Shown here: positions 10,390 to 20,374 of the stretch, one piece after another
How the letters are laid out: every line of letters starts with the position of its first letter
Position numbering within the stretch: the first letter of the stretch is position 1
Assembly (NCBI GenBank): GCA_028753945.1
Contig: JAPNXP010000002.1
Location: 3,720,001 to 3,784,000 of the forward strand
DNA: 64,000 nt
Direction of reading: 5' to 3'
Origin: Hexactinellida sp. DTS-2022
Taxonomy: Eukaryota; Porifera; Hexactinellida
Translations under genes and position numbers: made by a program
Notes under the pieces: model-generated
The model's database searches: none
What the model saw: the letters and a program-made list of their open reading frames with translations, nothing else
Told to the model about the DNA's origin: nothing

Positions 10390-11090
10390 TAAAATTCTTG
10401 GTAAACTCGGCATGTATGAATTAATCTTGTAAATATATGTGAACTAAGTTTTCCATCTCTACCGATAAAGTTTAGTATCTTTCAAACCTGAGGCCATGAA
10501 ACAAATATAGAAAAGAACTCAAAACGTTCATCCTGTAATGTGAAAACCCTTGAATCAGGATATTTCCCTGGGTTTTGTATGTTACACATTTTCCAAACCC
10601 GGGTTCTAAGTGAAATAATTTGAGAAGTTTGAATTGAATTGCTATTCTTTTGATTGTTTAACAAAGCAGCATTGTATGTTGACTCATCCCATTCCGCAAG
10701 AGAAAAAGGTACACGTTGCCTTTCATGTGTGGATGGCAAAACGACTCTAGATGTTAATTTATGAGCTATCTTGGCAATTGAAAATTGTTCAAGATTATAA
10801 ATATTTCTGAGATCGATGAAAGAAGCAGTTGAAATCTCATAATGAAAAGATCCACCAGAATAATGATCAATAGAAGGAAAAATATTGTCGTATTGGAATC
10901 CTTTTGATTAATCCAGTTATTCCGGGTGCACCTATATGTGCACCGGATCAAACATCAAAAAATAAATGGATCTTGTAGGGTCTGAAGGGTTAGGACAAGT
11001 TAATTCTAAATTAGATGAATAGTCAGCTACTAATTTGAATAATCTAACGTTAAGTTGGTAATCGTCTGTGCAAATCGCCATTCCACTAAG
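10390..11090 (-). pseudogene. P-element (THAP9-like) transposase relic
   Basis: Minus-strand fragments occur in family order. From about 11088 to 10932 one frame reads an RFAQTITNLT stretch through FLMFDPVHI. CTRNNWINQKDSNTT follows in another frame; then SFIDLRNIYNLEQFSIAKIA, HKLTSRVVLPSTHERQRVPF, and TRVWKMCNIQNPGKYPDSRV with DERFEFFSIF. The FDPVH...RNNW, VLPSTHERQRV and RVWKM-like blocks are what I know of P-element/THAP9 transposases (RNase H-like domain with GTP-binding insertion). There are at least two frame changes and several stops; no N-terminal THAP zinc finger or terminal repeat was found. An old, 5'- and 3'-truncated copy. Confidence 0.7.
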
Positions 11091-11214
11091 ATCAGTGATG
11101 TTTTCCAAGGGAACGCGGGGAAACTCCGTTCCCCCGATTTTTTGCTGGGGGAACGGCGTTCGCCCATGAGAAAATTCAAGCCCGGATAGAACGGCGTTCT
11201 CCCTAATAGATCAC
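11091..11214. mobile_element. possible short hAT-type MITE
   Basis: The segment begins CAGTGATGTTTTCC and ends in TAGATCACTAG, inverted to one another over a short stretch. It contains several GGGAACG/CGTTC words in both orientations. The start resembles the 8-bp-duplicating MITE at 51137. Boundaries are uncertain. Confidence 0.35.
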
Positions 11215-12725
11215 TAGTTGTACAACTGTTTGTTTACGTGTTGATTGATGTCTTCTTAATCAGACGAGACCTTCAATCACGGGCTCAACGGTGATTTGTT
11301 AATAACATGCTTAACAAGAATGAAATATTTTAGTTTTAAAAATTTAGTATAATCAATTGTTAACCAGACAATTCAGATCACCCACATAATTTTAAAAACA
11401 ATGTACAAACAAGTGAGCGCTAAATTTTGTGACGTGTTTATAAATACCATGAGTCCCTGACCATTGCCATACCTACCAACCTATTTGTGTCATATCCCTG
11501 TACGAGGCTCCATTTCCTCATGTATATTGGCCAAAATTAATGGACACCCCAGAAATTTTCTCGAACGCTGAAATCGCTCGTATGAGGAATCCATGTACAC
11601 TTTTATGTAAGGATTTAATCTATCTATATAGTAAAAGAGGAATTGTTGTCTGTTTGTTTGTGTGTTTGTCCAGAATTAATTGGGAAGACACGAGTCCCAG
11701 AATGCTGGAAATTTGTATACAGGGGAAACTTTGTACTGCGACAACGATCTATTAGTTTTCTAAACGAAATAATGGGATTATGACGTCATAAACGTACATA
11801 TTTGGGATTAACTCTTTCAGTTTTTATCCGATTCGCCCACAATTTTAAATGGCAAGACACCATGAAAGGAAACACACGTATACCGATTTATGGGATTGTG
11901 ACGTCACATAGGAACTAATTTGGATCCAGCTCTTACAATTTTGATTCGATCGTCAATCAATTTTGTCACATTATAAAACAGAACGTATTGCATGTCTCTA
12001 GAAATTTTATAATTTTGCATTTAATCTGAGCCAGCCAATAACAAAAATGTCACTTCCTATTGCTGCGTCATTGCACATATTGAAGTTTGATGATTTAATC
12101 TTCACCTACATTGTTTCCGAAATTGCATACTTGATTAAACCCGTTTGGCTTCCATGAGTTTATTTCTATTTGTGATGAATTTAGCTACGTCAATCACATA
12201 AGTATGCATAATATTACTATCAATGATTTGTTTGGTTAACAAGAATGCGCTTAGAGGCTCTAATTCATTGTTTATCTATTACATCAACTTATATTGGCTT
12301 TTATAAATAAGACTATCAATGGAAGCCAGGATTTCTACTAGAAATGATTAAGTTAAGTAACTAGGATATTGGTTCTGCCTAACGATGAGATTTGTTATAT
12401 TAATTATTGGTAGCAAATAAATTAAATAATTCAGTAACCCAGCTCCTGCAAAATGAATTGTTTATGGTGAGATGTATAAATGTTTCTTACTATTAAATAA
12501 AGATTTTTGCAACACTGAAATTACTTCTCCATAATAATGGTTTAAGGGCCTAAAGATACACATGATAACACGAATTGACTCAATTGAGTAATAGAATAGA
12601 TAAGTAGCATGTTATCAGACTATAAGCCTAAATATGTGGATAATTAGTTCTGGGGTAAATACTGGATAATGATAGATATTATTGAGCGAAGAAAGGCAAG
12701 TTAGCAGGCAATATAAGTTAAGCAA
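11215..12725. other. unassigned AT-rich stretch with repeat fragments
   Basis: Bases 11497-11610 are related to 3563-3670. Around 11640 a low-complexity TTGTCTGTTTGTTTGTGTG tract occurs, followed by two GACGTCA-containing segments (about 11780 and 11890). I see no coding sequence. Confidence 0.4.
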
Positions 12726-12934
12726 TTAGATCAGGAGTGACGCACATCCACTTGGCATGGGAAATATCCTTCTTACATTGCTCATGCTAAATCTGCGAAT
12801 ATCATCTATTCCATTATCTCTAATCCTCTCGTTAATCTCACTAGGAGTAAGCTTCTTTTGACCTCTTTACATGAGTGCAGCTAATCCGGCCACATGAGGA
12901 CAAGCAATAGAAGTTCCATCCTTTTTAGTGAAAC
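12726..12934 (-). pseudogene. orphan 3' exon of a subtilisin-like (S8) serine protease
   Basis: Read on the minus strand, a splice acceptor (TTCTAG) at 12936-12935 opens an exon that begins with the last two bases of a codon and reads FTKKDGTSIACPHVAGLAAL. This is the block around the catalytic serine of S8 proteases (GTSMACPHVAG in most members). The frame goes on through KKLTPSEINERIRDNGID, the usual helix after the serine, and stops with TAA at 12728-12726. One in-frame stop lies just after GLAALM. The upstream exons for the Asp and His motifs were not found in the next several kilobases, where a hAT relic and TTAA elements lie. Either this is the last exon of a dead gene or a duplicated piece. 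It is the only host-type coding sequence I recognise here. Confidence 0.72.
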
Positions 12935-13131
12935 CTAGAAATGAGTGGAATGTAGTGGCTACCCGTAAATATACACATAAATATTTATCCAAGATAACAT
13001 AAATGCAGATTCAATTTTCCGGATTGGGAAAGATCAATGTGTGATGTTAATAAATAATGACACTGTCCGAAAATTACATTAGAAAAGGTATTTCCAAAAT
13101 ATAATATACACTCGTAAATATGAACACGGAT
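12935..13131. other. short unassigned gap
   Basis: The acceptor region of the S8 exon borders this AT-rich stretch. Nothing else is recognised. Confidence 0.4.
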
Positions 13132-14508
13132 AAAGCGCAAACCTAGCGAATGATGTGAAAGTACAACTTGACAATGACTTGTCTGCTGCTCAGTTTATTA
13201 GCATTGCACTTGATGAGTCAACAGATGTCACTGGTTCAGCTCAACTATGCGTCTTCGTTCGATTCATAACAGCTGATTCAATGATTTCTGAAGAGATGTT
13301 GCAACTTATATCGTTGACCACAACTACCACTGGAGTAGATATCACGAGAGCTCTAATAAATTGCCTTAAAGTAAAGAAAATTTCCTTTGACACTTCTTAT
13401 ATTGCTACTGATGGGGCACCATCTATGGTTGGTAGCCATAAGGGACTAGTCTCATTACTACGTCAAAGTGGATTATTCCCTCATTTTGTAGCTTACCATT
13501 GTATTATTCATCAGGAAGCGCTCTGTGCAAAGTATGCCAATATTGAGGATGTAATGTTGACAATTGTCAGAGTCATCAATTTCATTCGTGGACGAGCCAG
13601 GAACAGGAGGGAATTTCAAATCTTGATGCATGAAATGAATTCAGAGTATGGTGATCTGCTGTTACTTTCAGAGGTTAGATGGCTCTCACGTGGACGGATT
13701 CAGGAGAGATTCCGTGTTTGCCTACCACATCCTTGTATTCTTAGAGAACAAAAACAAATATTTTCCTCAGATATACCCATTGAAAACCTTCAAATATAAA
13801 TTGGGGTGCCTCACAGATATCACAGCAAAATTCAATGAGTTGAATTTACGAATTCAAGGAAATGAGCTCCTGTTTGTGATTTAATGTTTGAAATAAATAT
13901 AATGCATAGTAAGTTGAAAGTATTCAAAGATCATTTAGAAAAGTGCAATGTTACTCACTTTCCCAACGAAAGAATACGACAGAAAATGAAGAAGTTGCTG
14001 CTGCTGAGTTGCCTAATTTGCGAAGAATATAGAATATATTATTGAACAATTCGACAGTCGTTTTTCAGAATTTCGTGAAATGAAAAAGAATGTTAAATTA
14101 TTGTGCTATCCATTTGAATTTGAAATTGAAGACCTATCCGATTTGGACCCCCAACTTGACAACGCTGCTGCCGAAATGGAATTATTAACCATTCATTGTG
14201 ATGAGGATCTGAGGAAATTTTGTCCCAAGAAAGATTTGCAAAACAGGTATAGCGATTCTGCAAAGGCATTTTGGGGAAGTGTTAATAAAGAATGCCACCC
14301 TAACATAAAAAAACTAGTAAACAGAATTATGTCAATGATCAGTACGACCTACGTTTGTTAGCATTCATTTTCCAGCATGAAGAATTTAAAAAGTTCTATT
14401 AGAAACCGTCTTTTTAATTCTAACTTAAACAATTTGATGATTGCAGCAACAACACAATATACACCCAATTTCACTAGCTCTGCAGGAAATGAACAAATTT
14501 CACACTAG
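13132..14508 (+). pseudogene. hAT transposase relic (GTF2IRD2/EPM2AIP1-like group)
   Basis: The first part (to 13799) starts just before the catalytic segment: FISIALDESTDVTGSAQL holds the first aspartate, SYIATDGAPSMVGSHKG the second, and YHCIIHQEALCAK the conserved Cys/His motif; SEVRWLSRGRIQERF follows. After a frame change, KLGCLTDITAKFNELNLRIQ continues near 13800-13860. A later part at 14080-14361 reads through DEDLRKFCPKKD-like sequence. An in-frame TAG at 14359 interrupts the C-terminal dimerisation block (HSFSSMKNLKSSIRNRLF continues after it, ending about 14508). At least two frame changes and one stop; the BED finger half is missing. Confidence 0.82.
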
Positions 14509-14682
14509 AAATATTAGTTTCTGTACAAGTTTCTGTACAAACCGATTTTCCGGTAATTGTGCTATAATATATTAGTAGATATACTATATTATGTTCAACT
14601 ACCCTTGATAAATTAAATCTGGGCCTTATGACATTTTGCTTTTGTAAAGTGGGCCACCGAGAAACCAAGTTGCCGACCACTG
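13132..14682 (+). mobile_element. hAT transposon relic, 5'-truncated, with right terminus
   Basis: The right end in reverse complement reads CAGTGGTCGGCAACTTGG, a classic hAT terminus (ending at 14682). The matching left end is absent and coding starts in the middle of the transposase, so the copy lost its 5' half. Confidence 0.8.
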
Positions 14683-15299
14683 ATCTAGGTGGTCTTATTA
14701 AGCTAAATAAACACCGTATTTCCCCGAATAAGCGCCGGTAGCTTGAATAAGCGCCGGGTCAATAAAAATTAGATTGGCATGATAAAATGTATACACATTA
14801 GTTGATCACTGAAATCAGTGGCGTAGCAGCTCTAGACTTGTAGTGGTGCGTCGCTGGTACTTTGGTTAATCTCGGAGGTGCATGAGATCATCGCAGTGGT
14901 GCATGGGATCCTCGCGGTGGTGCGTCGGTGGTGATGTGCTCATATCGGTTGTGCACGGGTTGTCTTTTCTGCCCTCCCCTCTGCCTATATCCCAAACAAT
15001 CCTTGGCAATTCACAAAGTGCAAAACAATTTGTGAACGAAGTATAATCGAACCGGTAATAGTGGAATTAACTACTGCAGAAACATCGAGGGGATTTTCCA
15101 AAAGTTCATGTAACAGTCCACCAAAAAGTATTTCCGAGATGTATTCCATTTCAAACATAATGTATACAACACAAGTATCGAAGATGATTGGGAATGCCGT
15201 TGTGCATTTCTTATAAATTGAAGTATCTCCTTTGAAATTTCGAATTTCTGGTCCGATCAAAGGGGTTATCATCTTAACTCTGGAAGGTAAAAAATGCTA
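14683..15299. other. unassigned, with a MITE end and GGTGCGT repeats
   Basis: CCGTATTTCCCCGAATAAGC at 14714 resembles the end of the TA-target MITE at 5669; no partner end was found. A short imperfect repeat of GTGGTGCATGGGATCCTCGC and GGTGCGTCG words lies at 14850-14935. An open frame of 95 codons at 14985-15272 (minus) has no recognisable motif. Confidence 0.4.
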
Positions 15300-15463
15300 A
15301 ATTGGGAGGACTAGGTTTCAGATTTCGGGCATACTTTTTCGAATTTGGGAATGTCTCCAGATCAATCTAACGTAGAATCTATTATTTAATGGCCTCATCC
15401 TCAAGTCAAAAAAATTAAACATTTCTTGGGACAAGCAGGATATTATCGTAAATATGTTGCAGC
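15300..15463 (+). mobile_element. fossil fragment of a gypsy-type LTR retrotransposon
   Basis: A short stretch matches the region just after the reverse transcriptase palm in gypsy polyproteins: words such as SPDQSNVESII and IKHFLGQAGYYRKYV (FLGLAGYYR is a family landmark). It is an old, broken, isolated piece on the plus strand. It is cut at its downstream side by a hAT-type MITE (15464-15748), beyond which the target duplication recurs. Confidence 0.75.
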
Positions 15464-15748
15464 CAGGGACGTAGCCAGGATTCTTGATAGGGAGAGGTCC
15501 TGAGCGAGTGAAGCGAGCCAATAAGGGTGTCTGGGCATTGCCTCCCCCCGACTTTTCAAAATTACTTTTAAAGAAGACCAATTTTCGGTACAGGAAACTC
15601 TACTGCAGTAATCTCTACCAATTAACAATGAAAAATCACTAAATATATCACTTCCATAAACTTAGTAGGCTACCGCTTGGCCTATTTTCAGTCTGACAGA
15701 TTGGGAGGCTCCTAGGACCCCCAGGACACCCCCATCCCTACGCCACTT
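15464..15748. mobile_element. hAT-type MITE, 285 bp
   Basis: The left end is CAGGGACGTAGCCAGG; the right in reverse complement is CAAGTGGCGTAGGG-like. The 8-bp duplication GTTGCAGC flanks it (15456-15463 and 15749-15756). The ends resemble those of the MITE at 56640-57086 (CAGTGGCGTAGCCA). It has no ORF. Confidence 0.82.
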
Positions 15749-15756
15749 GTTGCAGC

Positions 15757-16030
15757 GTATATGTAATATTAACGTGCATGCATGCACACTAGTGCACATG
15801 CATACACGCTAAGTTACTAGAGTGCATGGCAGGGTGGAGTGAGAAATGTGAATTTTATATTTAAGCTTAGCTAGACTGCGCAATTTTTGTTATTAGGTTA
15901 GGTTAATACCTCTGTGAAATTTGGGCAATGTGCTATAAGCCCTACTACCTGCACATGAATCTCATTTTTTTCATTTTTTGTAAAATCCGCCGATTTCTGT
16001 AAATATGGAATATTTTATGTGTGTAACCAT
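15757..16030. other. unassigned stretch before the TTAA element
   Basis: This contains an alternating CATGCATGCACACTAGTGCA-like segment (about 15775-15815). No coding sequence is seen. Confidence 0.35.
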
Positions 16031-16034
16031 TTAA

Positions 16035-17596
16035 GGCCAAACTATACTCAAGAATGATATTGAGATTATGATCTTTTTGGATAGTACCCTATAAAATAAA
16101 CCAGCATTTAAAATTTCAGCTGTTTCTGACTCATACTTTCGAAGTTGCGACCTTTTTAGAGCTTAGGAATGTATGCATCATCATCAAAAGCTCAGTTTTC
16201 AAATGGACGATCATAACTTTTGGTCTAGATTTCACAGATTTGGTTCAATATGCTTGAAACCAAGTTTAAATGAATGAATACATATGTTCCTTTATAGAAA
16301 TACGTTTTTTAACACTTCGGAAAAAAACTTTCAGAGTTACAGCACTTTGAAGTCAGATTTCTACCGCCAACCTATAACATTTCGATGTTTGGCAGTCAAA
16401 GACTGACTTCAATGGGCTGTTACTCTGAAAGTTTTTGTCGGAAGTGTTAAAAAACGTATTTCTATAATGGAACATATGTATTCATTCATTCAAACTTGGT
16501 TTCGAACATATTGAACCAAATTTGTGGAATCTAGACCAAAAGTTATAATGGTAGGTTTTTACATACACCACTATTTTGACTCAAATCAAGTGAATTTATA
16601 TGTTTATAACTATTTTGCAAATGCTTTCATCCGTTTTTCATATGAGTTGGTAATAGTACATAGATGTGAATACAAAGTTAGTGCTAAGCTCTAGAGTTTA
16701 TAGTTTTCGAGAAAAATATTTTAAAATCATCAAAAATGGGCGCACTTTATGCCCATATATGGTCATTTGGAAAAATTGTGCGAGTTAGGGTCTCAAAATG
16801 TATTATTGAGGGATAGTAAACCGGGTATTGGGATCATTTTGCACTCAAAATTTTATTTATTGGTCTACGGGTTACTGAGATTCAAAATAGAAAAGTGAAA
16901 GGACCACCCAATGAGTTGAAAGGTCAGAAAGTTTCAATTGCTTGAGCGTTCACAGTTTTTATCCTAATTGTTTGAAACCTTTTGTATACTAATGAATATA
17001 TATTCAATTTGGGAATGACCCTTGATCTAAACTCTACAATGCGAACTTTCAGAGTTCCAGCCCTTTGAAGTCTGACTTGGCACATTGACAATCCAAATCT
17101 GACTTTAAATGACTATAAATCAGAATTTTTTGATTAGAATGTTGAAAATTTTGGTTTAGATCCTAAGTATATATGCAAAGAAACTATTGGATGTATAACA
17201 ACGAAATTGATAGTAAATTATGGCAGTGCGAGCCTACAAACTTTTTAACCCATTTGAAAAAGTCACCCTCCATGATGTCCATCACATTCCAGGATCTTAT
17301 AAAGGTCGCTACAGCAAAACTATGGGTCAGATTCACCTGAAATTTGAAATGTATGTATACTTTACAGGGTACTATCCAAAAACAATCGAATCTCAATTTA
17401 TCTGACGAGCATTGTGGGGCCGTAATTTAAATTTTCGTCCGAAATTGGCTATATAACAGGGAATTCCTGGGTCACAGAGCCCTACTGACTTCAAATCTAC
17501 TCAGAATTCAAAAAAAATTTGTCAGATTATTTACCAGTGTGAAACAAACAGGAAAACGAATTAAACTCATTTTCCCATTTGCAGTATAGTTTGGCC
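16035..17596. mobile_element. TTAA-target element, family A, copy 2, 1562 bp
   Basis: Ends, length and interior are the same as 7720-9281, with TTAA at 16031-16034 and 17597-17600. The hairpin is at 16215-16545 and CCATATATGG at 16753-16762. Two copies of equal length about 8.3 kb apart, in the same orientation and with few differences, point to recent mobilisation by a transposase encoded elsewhere. Confidence 0.92.
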
Positions 17597-17600
17597 TTAA

Positions 17601-18592
17601 TAATCCTGTCACGCTTATGTGACTCAATATAATTAGTTTATTCATTATATTTACTCATGCATTATTAGCAATTATAATTCTATGGATTGTAAATCTTAAT
17701 GTATTGTGTTTTATACTATATTGTTAGATAATTATAATTTAACACTTGATGAACTTCAATTGACAAACTTCACGGAGTTGAATATCAATTGTTCAGATAA
17801 TCTATAAATGATTACTTAATTTCTCAAATTTAACACGATTACTTTCAGAGGCTTAACCTGTTATGATTGCTATTATAGTATGCTCATTAAGGGTGCTTAG
17901 GGTGAAAAATGTATTGGCGGTATGGGTGGTTTTAGCGTCTTTGTAGATATTGAAGTGTAATTCTCCAATCTGCTCTGTAATTGCATAACTAAGCTTAAAA
18001 TGTATACAGCATATCTAAGTCCAAACTATTTTTCGAGTAGCATTTAATTCTTTAGGAAATGCCTCCCCATAGGGGTAATACTGTTTTATTAGATTTCACT
18101 GAATTAATTCTTATAAAGTATATTCGATATAGCTCCAAAAATTTGTATGATTGATCAGTACCATTAGCACGACATTTGCTTAGCTCACCAGAAGCCTATC
18201 CCAAGTTTAACCAATTCTTAACTTACGAATCCTAAAATTCGTCAAAAAAGAGGCCAGAAAGTGGTATTTTTGCTCCTTGCTTGGATCCGACTCAGACATT
18301 AATTGTTAGTTTGCTTCAATGAGCTTGCAAAATGACCATTATACTATTAAGAACTATATCTGAATTTTTGAAAGCAGTCCCTTATGAACTTTATTAGATA
18401 AAATTCGGGATATGTCAAAAAACTACAATTGAGTTATTGAAGGCTGAAGATATTTGATTGTGAAATGCATATGTGCTATTAAATTTGTCAGTATAACAAC
18501 CGGATTAGTTTCAATATACTAGATAAGTTTCATACTATATACAAAATATGTATTGAAACATCATAGTGAACAAATGACTTGATTAAGGGTGA
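17601..18592. repeat. dispersed repeat, inverted copy at 63.06-63.64 kb
   Basis: Bases 17995-18592 match the reverse complement of about 63060-63636 (for example CGGGATATGTCAAAAAACTA at about 18407, and CCTCCCCATAGGGGTAATAC at 18062). Here it continues through AAGCTTAAAATG, where the other copy is interrupted by a TTAA element, so this is the empty site. Bases 17601-17994 are unassigned. Confidence 0.8.
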
Positions 18593-18639
18593 TTCCAATC
18601 GCGATTTGTAATTCAATATAGTAACTTTTTATTGCTTAA

Positions 18640-19359
18640 GGTTAAATTACCCCACGGGAATGAAATCTCTTGTATTAATCTGTAATTGTTAGAAATAGAT
18701 CAAGGTACGATACAAAGCAATAAACAAAAAAGAAAATGTCTCAATATATTATACTTTTTATTTTTTGTCGGTTTCAATATTTGGCTAATACAAATCTCCC
18801 ATAGGGCGATTTCAAAAAGTGGTGGTCGATATTATAGTGTAATTTGGCAATGCGGCCATCAATGTTTGTTATCAGAATCAATATTGAAAGATTATAAGCG
18901 TACGGAGTTGGTAGTCGGTTTACATTTTTGAATTATGACTCTGAAATTATTTTTCAAACATTTTATCAAATATCTCATAAAAAACATGACCTTTTTAATG
19001 ATTTCTGTAGTTCAAAAGGTCGCAACTTTTTTTATTTAGGTCAAATCAAAATTCTAAACCAGTCACCTACAGCATATAACGATGATCTATGTGATATATC
19101 GCACATAATATGTCTTTAGCTAATAATGATCTTGAGATCGACACACTTATCAGGTGGAGTCTGAAGAAATCCCCCTATGGGACTTTTGTATTACCATAAA
19201 ACTGCACGCCCCATAAAATCGAATTTATTCAAAATAATTCGATTTCGTTTTCAGTTTCGATATAGCTATAATGTCTTCTATTATATATGTGAAAATTAAA
19301 CATCTTACTTCAAAACGAAATTTATGTGTTTTTTTACATGAATCTGCCGTAATTTAACC
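18640..19359. mobile_element. TTAA-target MITE, family E, 720 bp
   Basis: Both ends read GGTTAAATTAC inward, bordered by TTAA (18636-18639 and 19360-19363). Internally, CTTCTATTATATATGTGA and ATTTATGTGTTTTTTT near the right end recur at about 38625-38700, and a GTGGGGTAATTTAACC end recurs at 31180. There is no meaningful ORF. Confidence 0.82.
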
Positions 19360-19905
19360 TTAAGCGTAACAGTCTAAGATTTTAAACAGCATCTTTATAT
19401 GCATTTCTAAGAATAACTAGATTTTAAAAAATTCAATTTTCATTATGAAACAAAAATAATATCAGGATTCTATAAATGGCTTCCCATTGACTATAACACA
19501 GTATAATATGCTTAAGTTAACTTAGTAGGAGTTCTTCACAACTTCTATCTAATGGTTATTTATCAAATTGAATTACTTTTGAATATTCTATTCTAGCGAT
19601 AACATTGAAATTAAATTTTTCTCTTCGCTTGTTATACATTTTACAAATTATGTCCAGTTTTCTTCAATAAAGTGCATTTTTTCTCTAATTTTCAATCATA
19701 TAATTTTATCAAATCCCTAATTGCATATTCTACTTCCGATTTTTTGTTCCTCTAAGTATATTGAATAGAATGCCGTTCCAATTTTTCATGTTTATTATTT
19801 TGAAATCCCAAAACTAAGGTTTCTGTATGACCAAAATGTCTGTTTTTTTATTTTGAGATACAACCATTTGAATGTTAGGTTAATATTTGTCGTGATACTC
19901 CACTA
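19360..19905. repeat. segment related to the interior of TTAA family C
   Basis: Bases 19395-19760 parallel 42600-42960 (GCATTTCTAAGAATAACT, AAATGGCTTCCCATTGAC, CTAGCGATAACATTGAA). TTAA followed by GGGTGATTCCAATCGC at about 18590 may be the diverged left end of this element; the right end was not found, probably because the 3.2-kb element begins here. Confidence 0.55.
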
Positions 19906-20308
19906 GACTGTTCAATTTATATTTCTGAAAGAAAAAAATTCCTATTTTAAGGTTGCATACCCTTTTATTTTGTGATATCCATTCAGATTTGATAACTTGA
20001 AAAGTTTTAGAACGATCCGATTAGTCTATCAGACCCCTCAATGAAGTTATATATTTTTAATTTTAGGCCCGTGATACGATAGGCATATTATACTAAAATC
20101 AAATATCGACCATTGTCTCAGCTAGAAGTTGAGTTGTATACCTTTTAGTTTAATTATCAGCGGTCAATTTATTCCAAATTCGAAGCCATTTCTGTTTGTA
20201 CTGAAATGGAAACCTCAATTTCACATATGTATTCATGTGGTTTTCTATTTTCTTTAAACACCTTTAGTGATTTCATGTCAATACATATAAGGATTCGAGC
20301 AATATATG

Positions 20309-20316
20309 TATAAATA
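20309..20316 (+). promoter_or_regulatory. TATA box of the 780-aa gene
   Basis: TATAAATA lies 59 bp before the ATG, and a TCAATACAC segment about 25-30 bp downstream could serve as initiator. Spacing suits a TATA promoter with a short leader. Confidence 0.55.
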
Positions 20317-20374
20317 GTGGAGAACTACAACTCAATACACTAACAAACAATAAGTATTTCTCAAAATCATTTCT

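Noticed and set aside
18686-19119. Two adjoining frames of 81 and 63 codons
   Set aside because: They lie within a non-coding TTAA MITE (family E) and show no motif.
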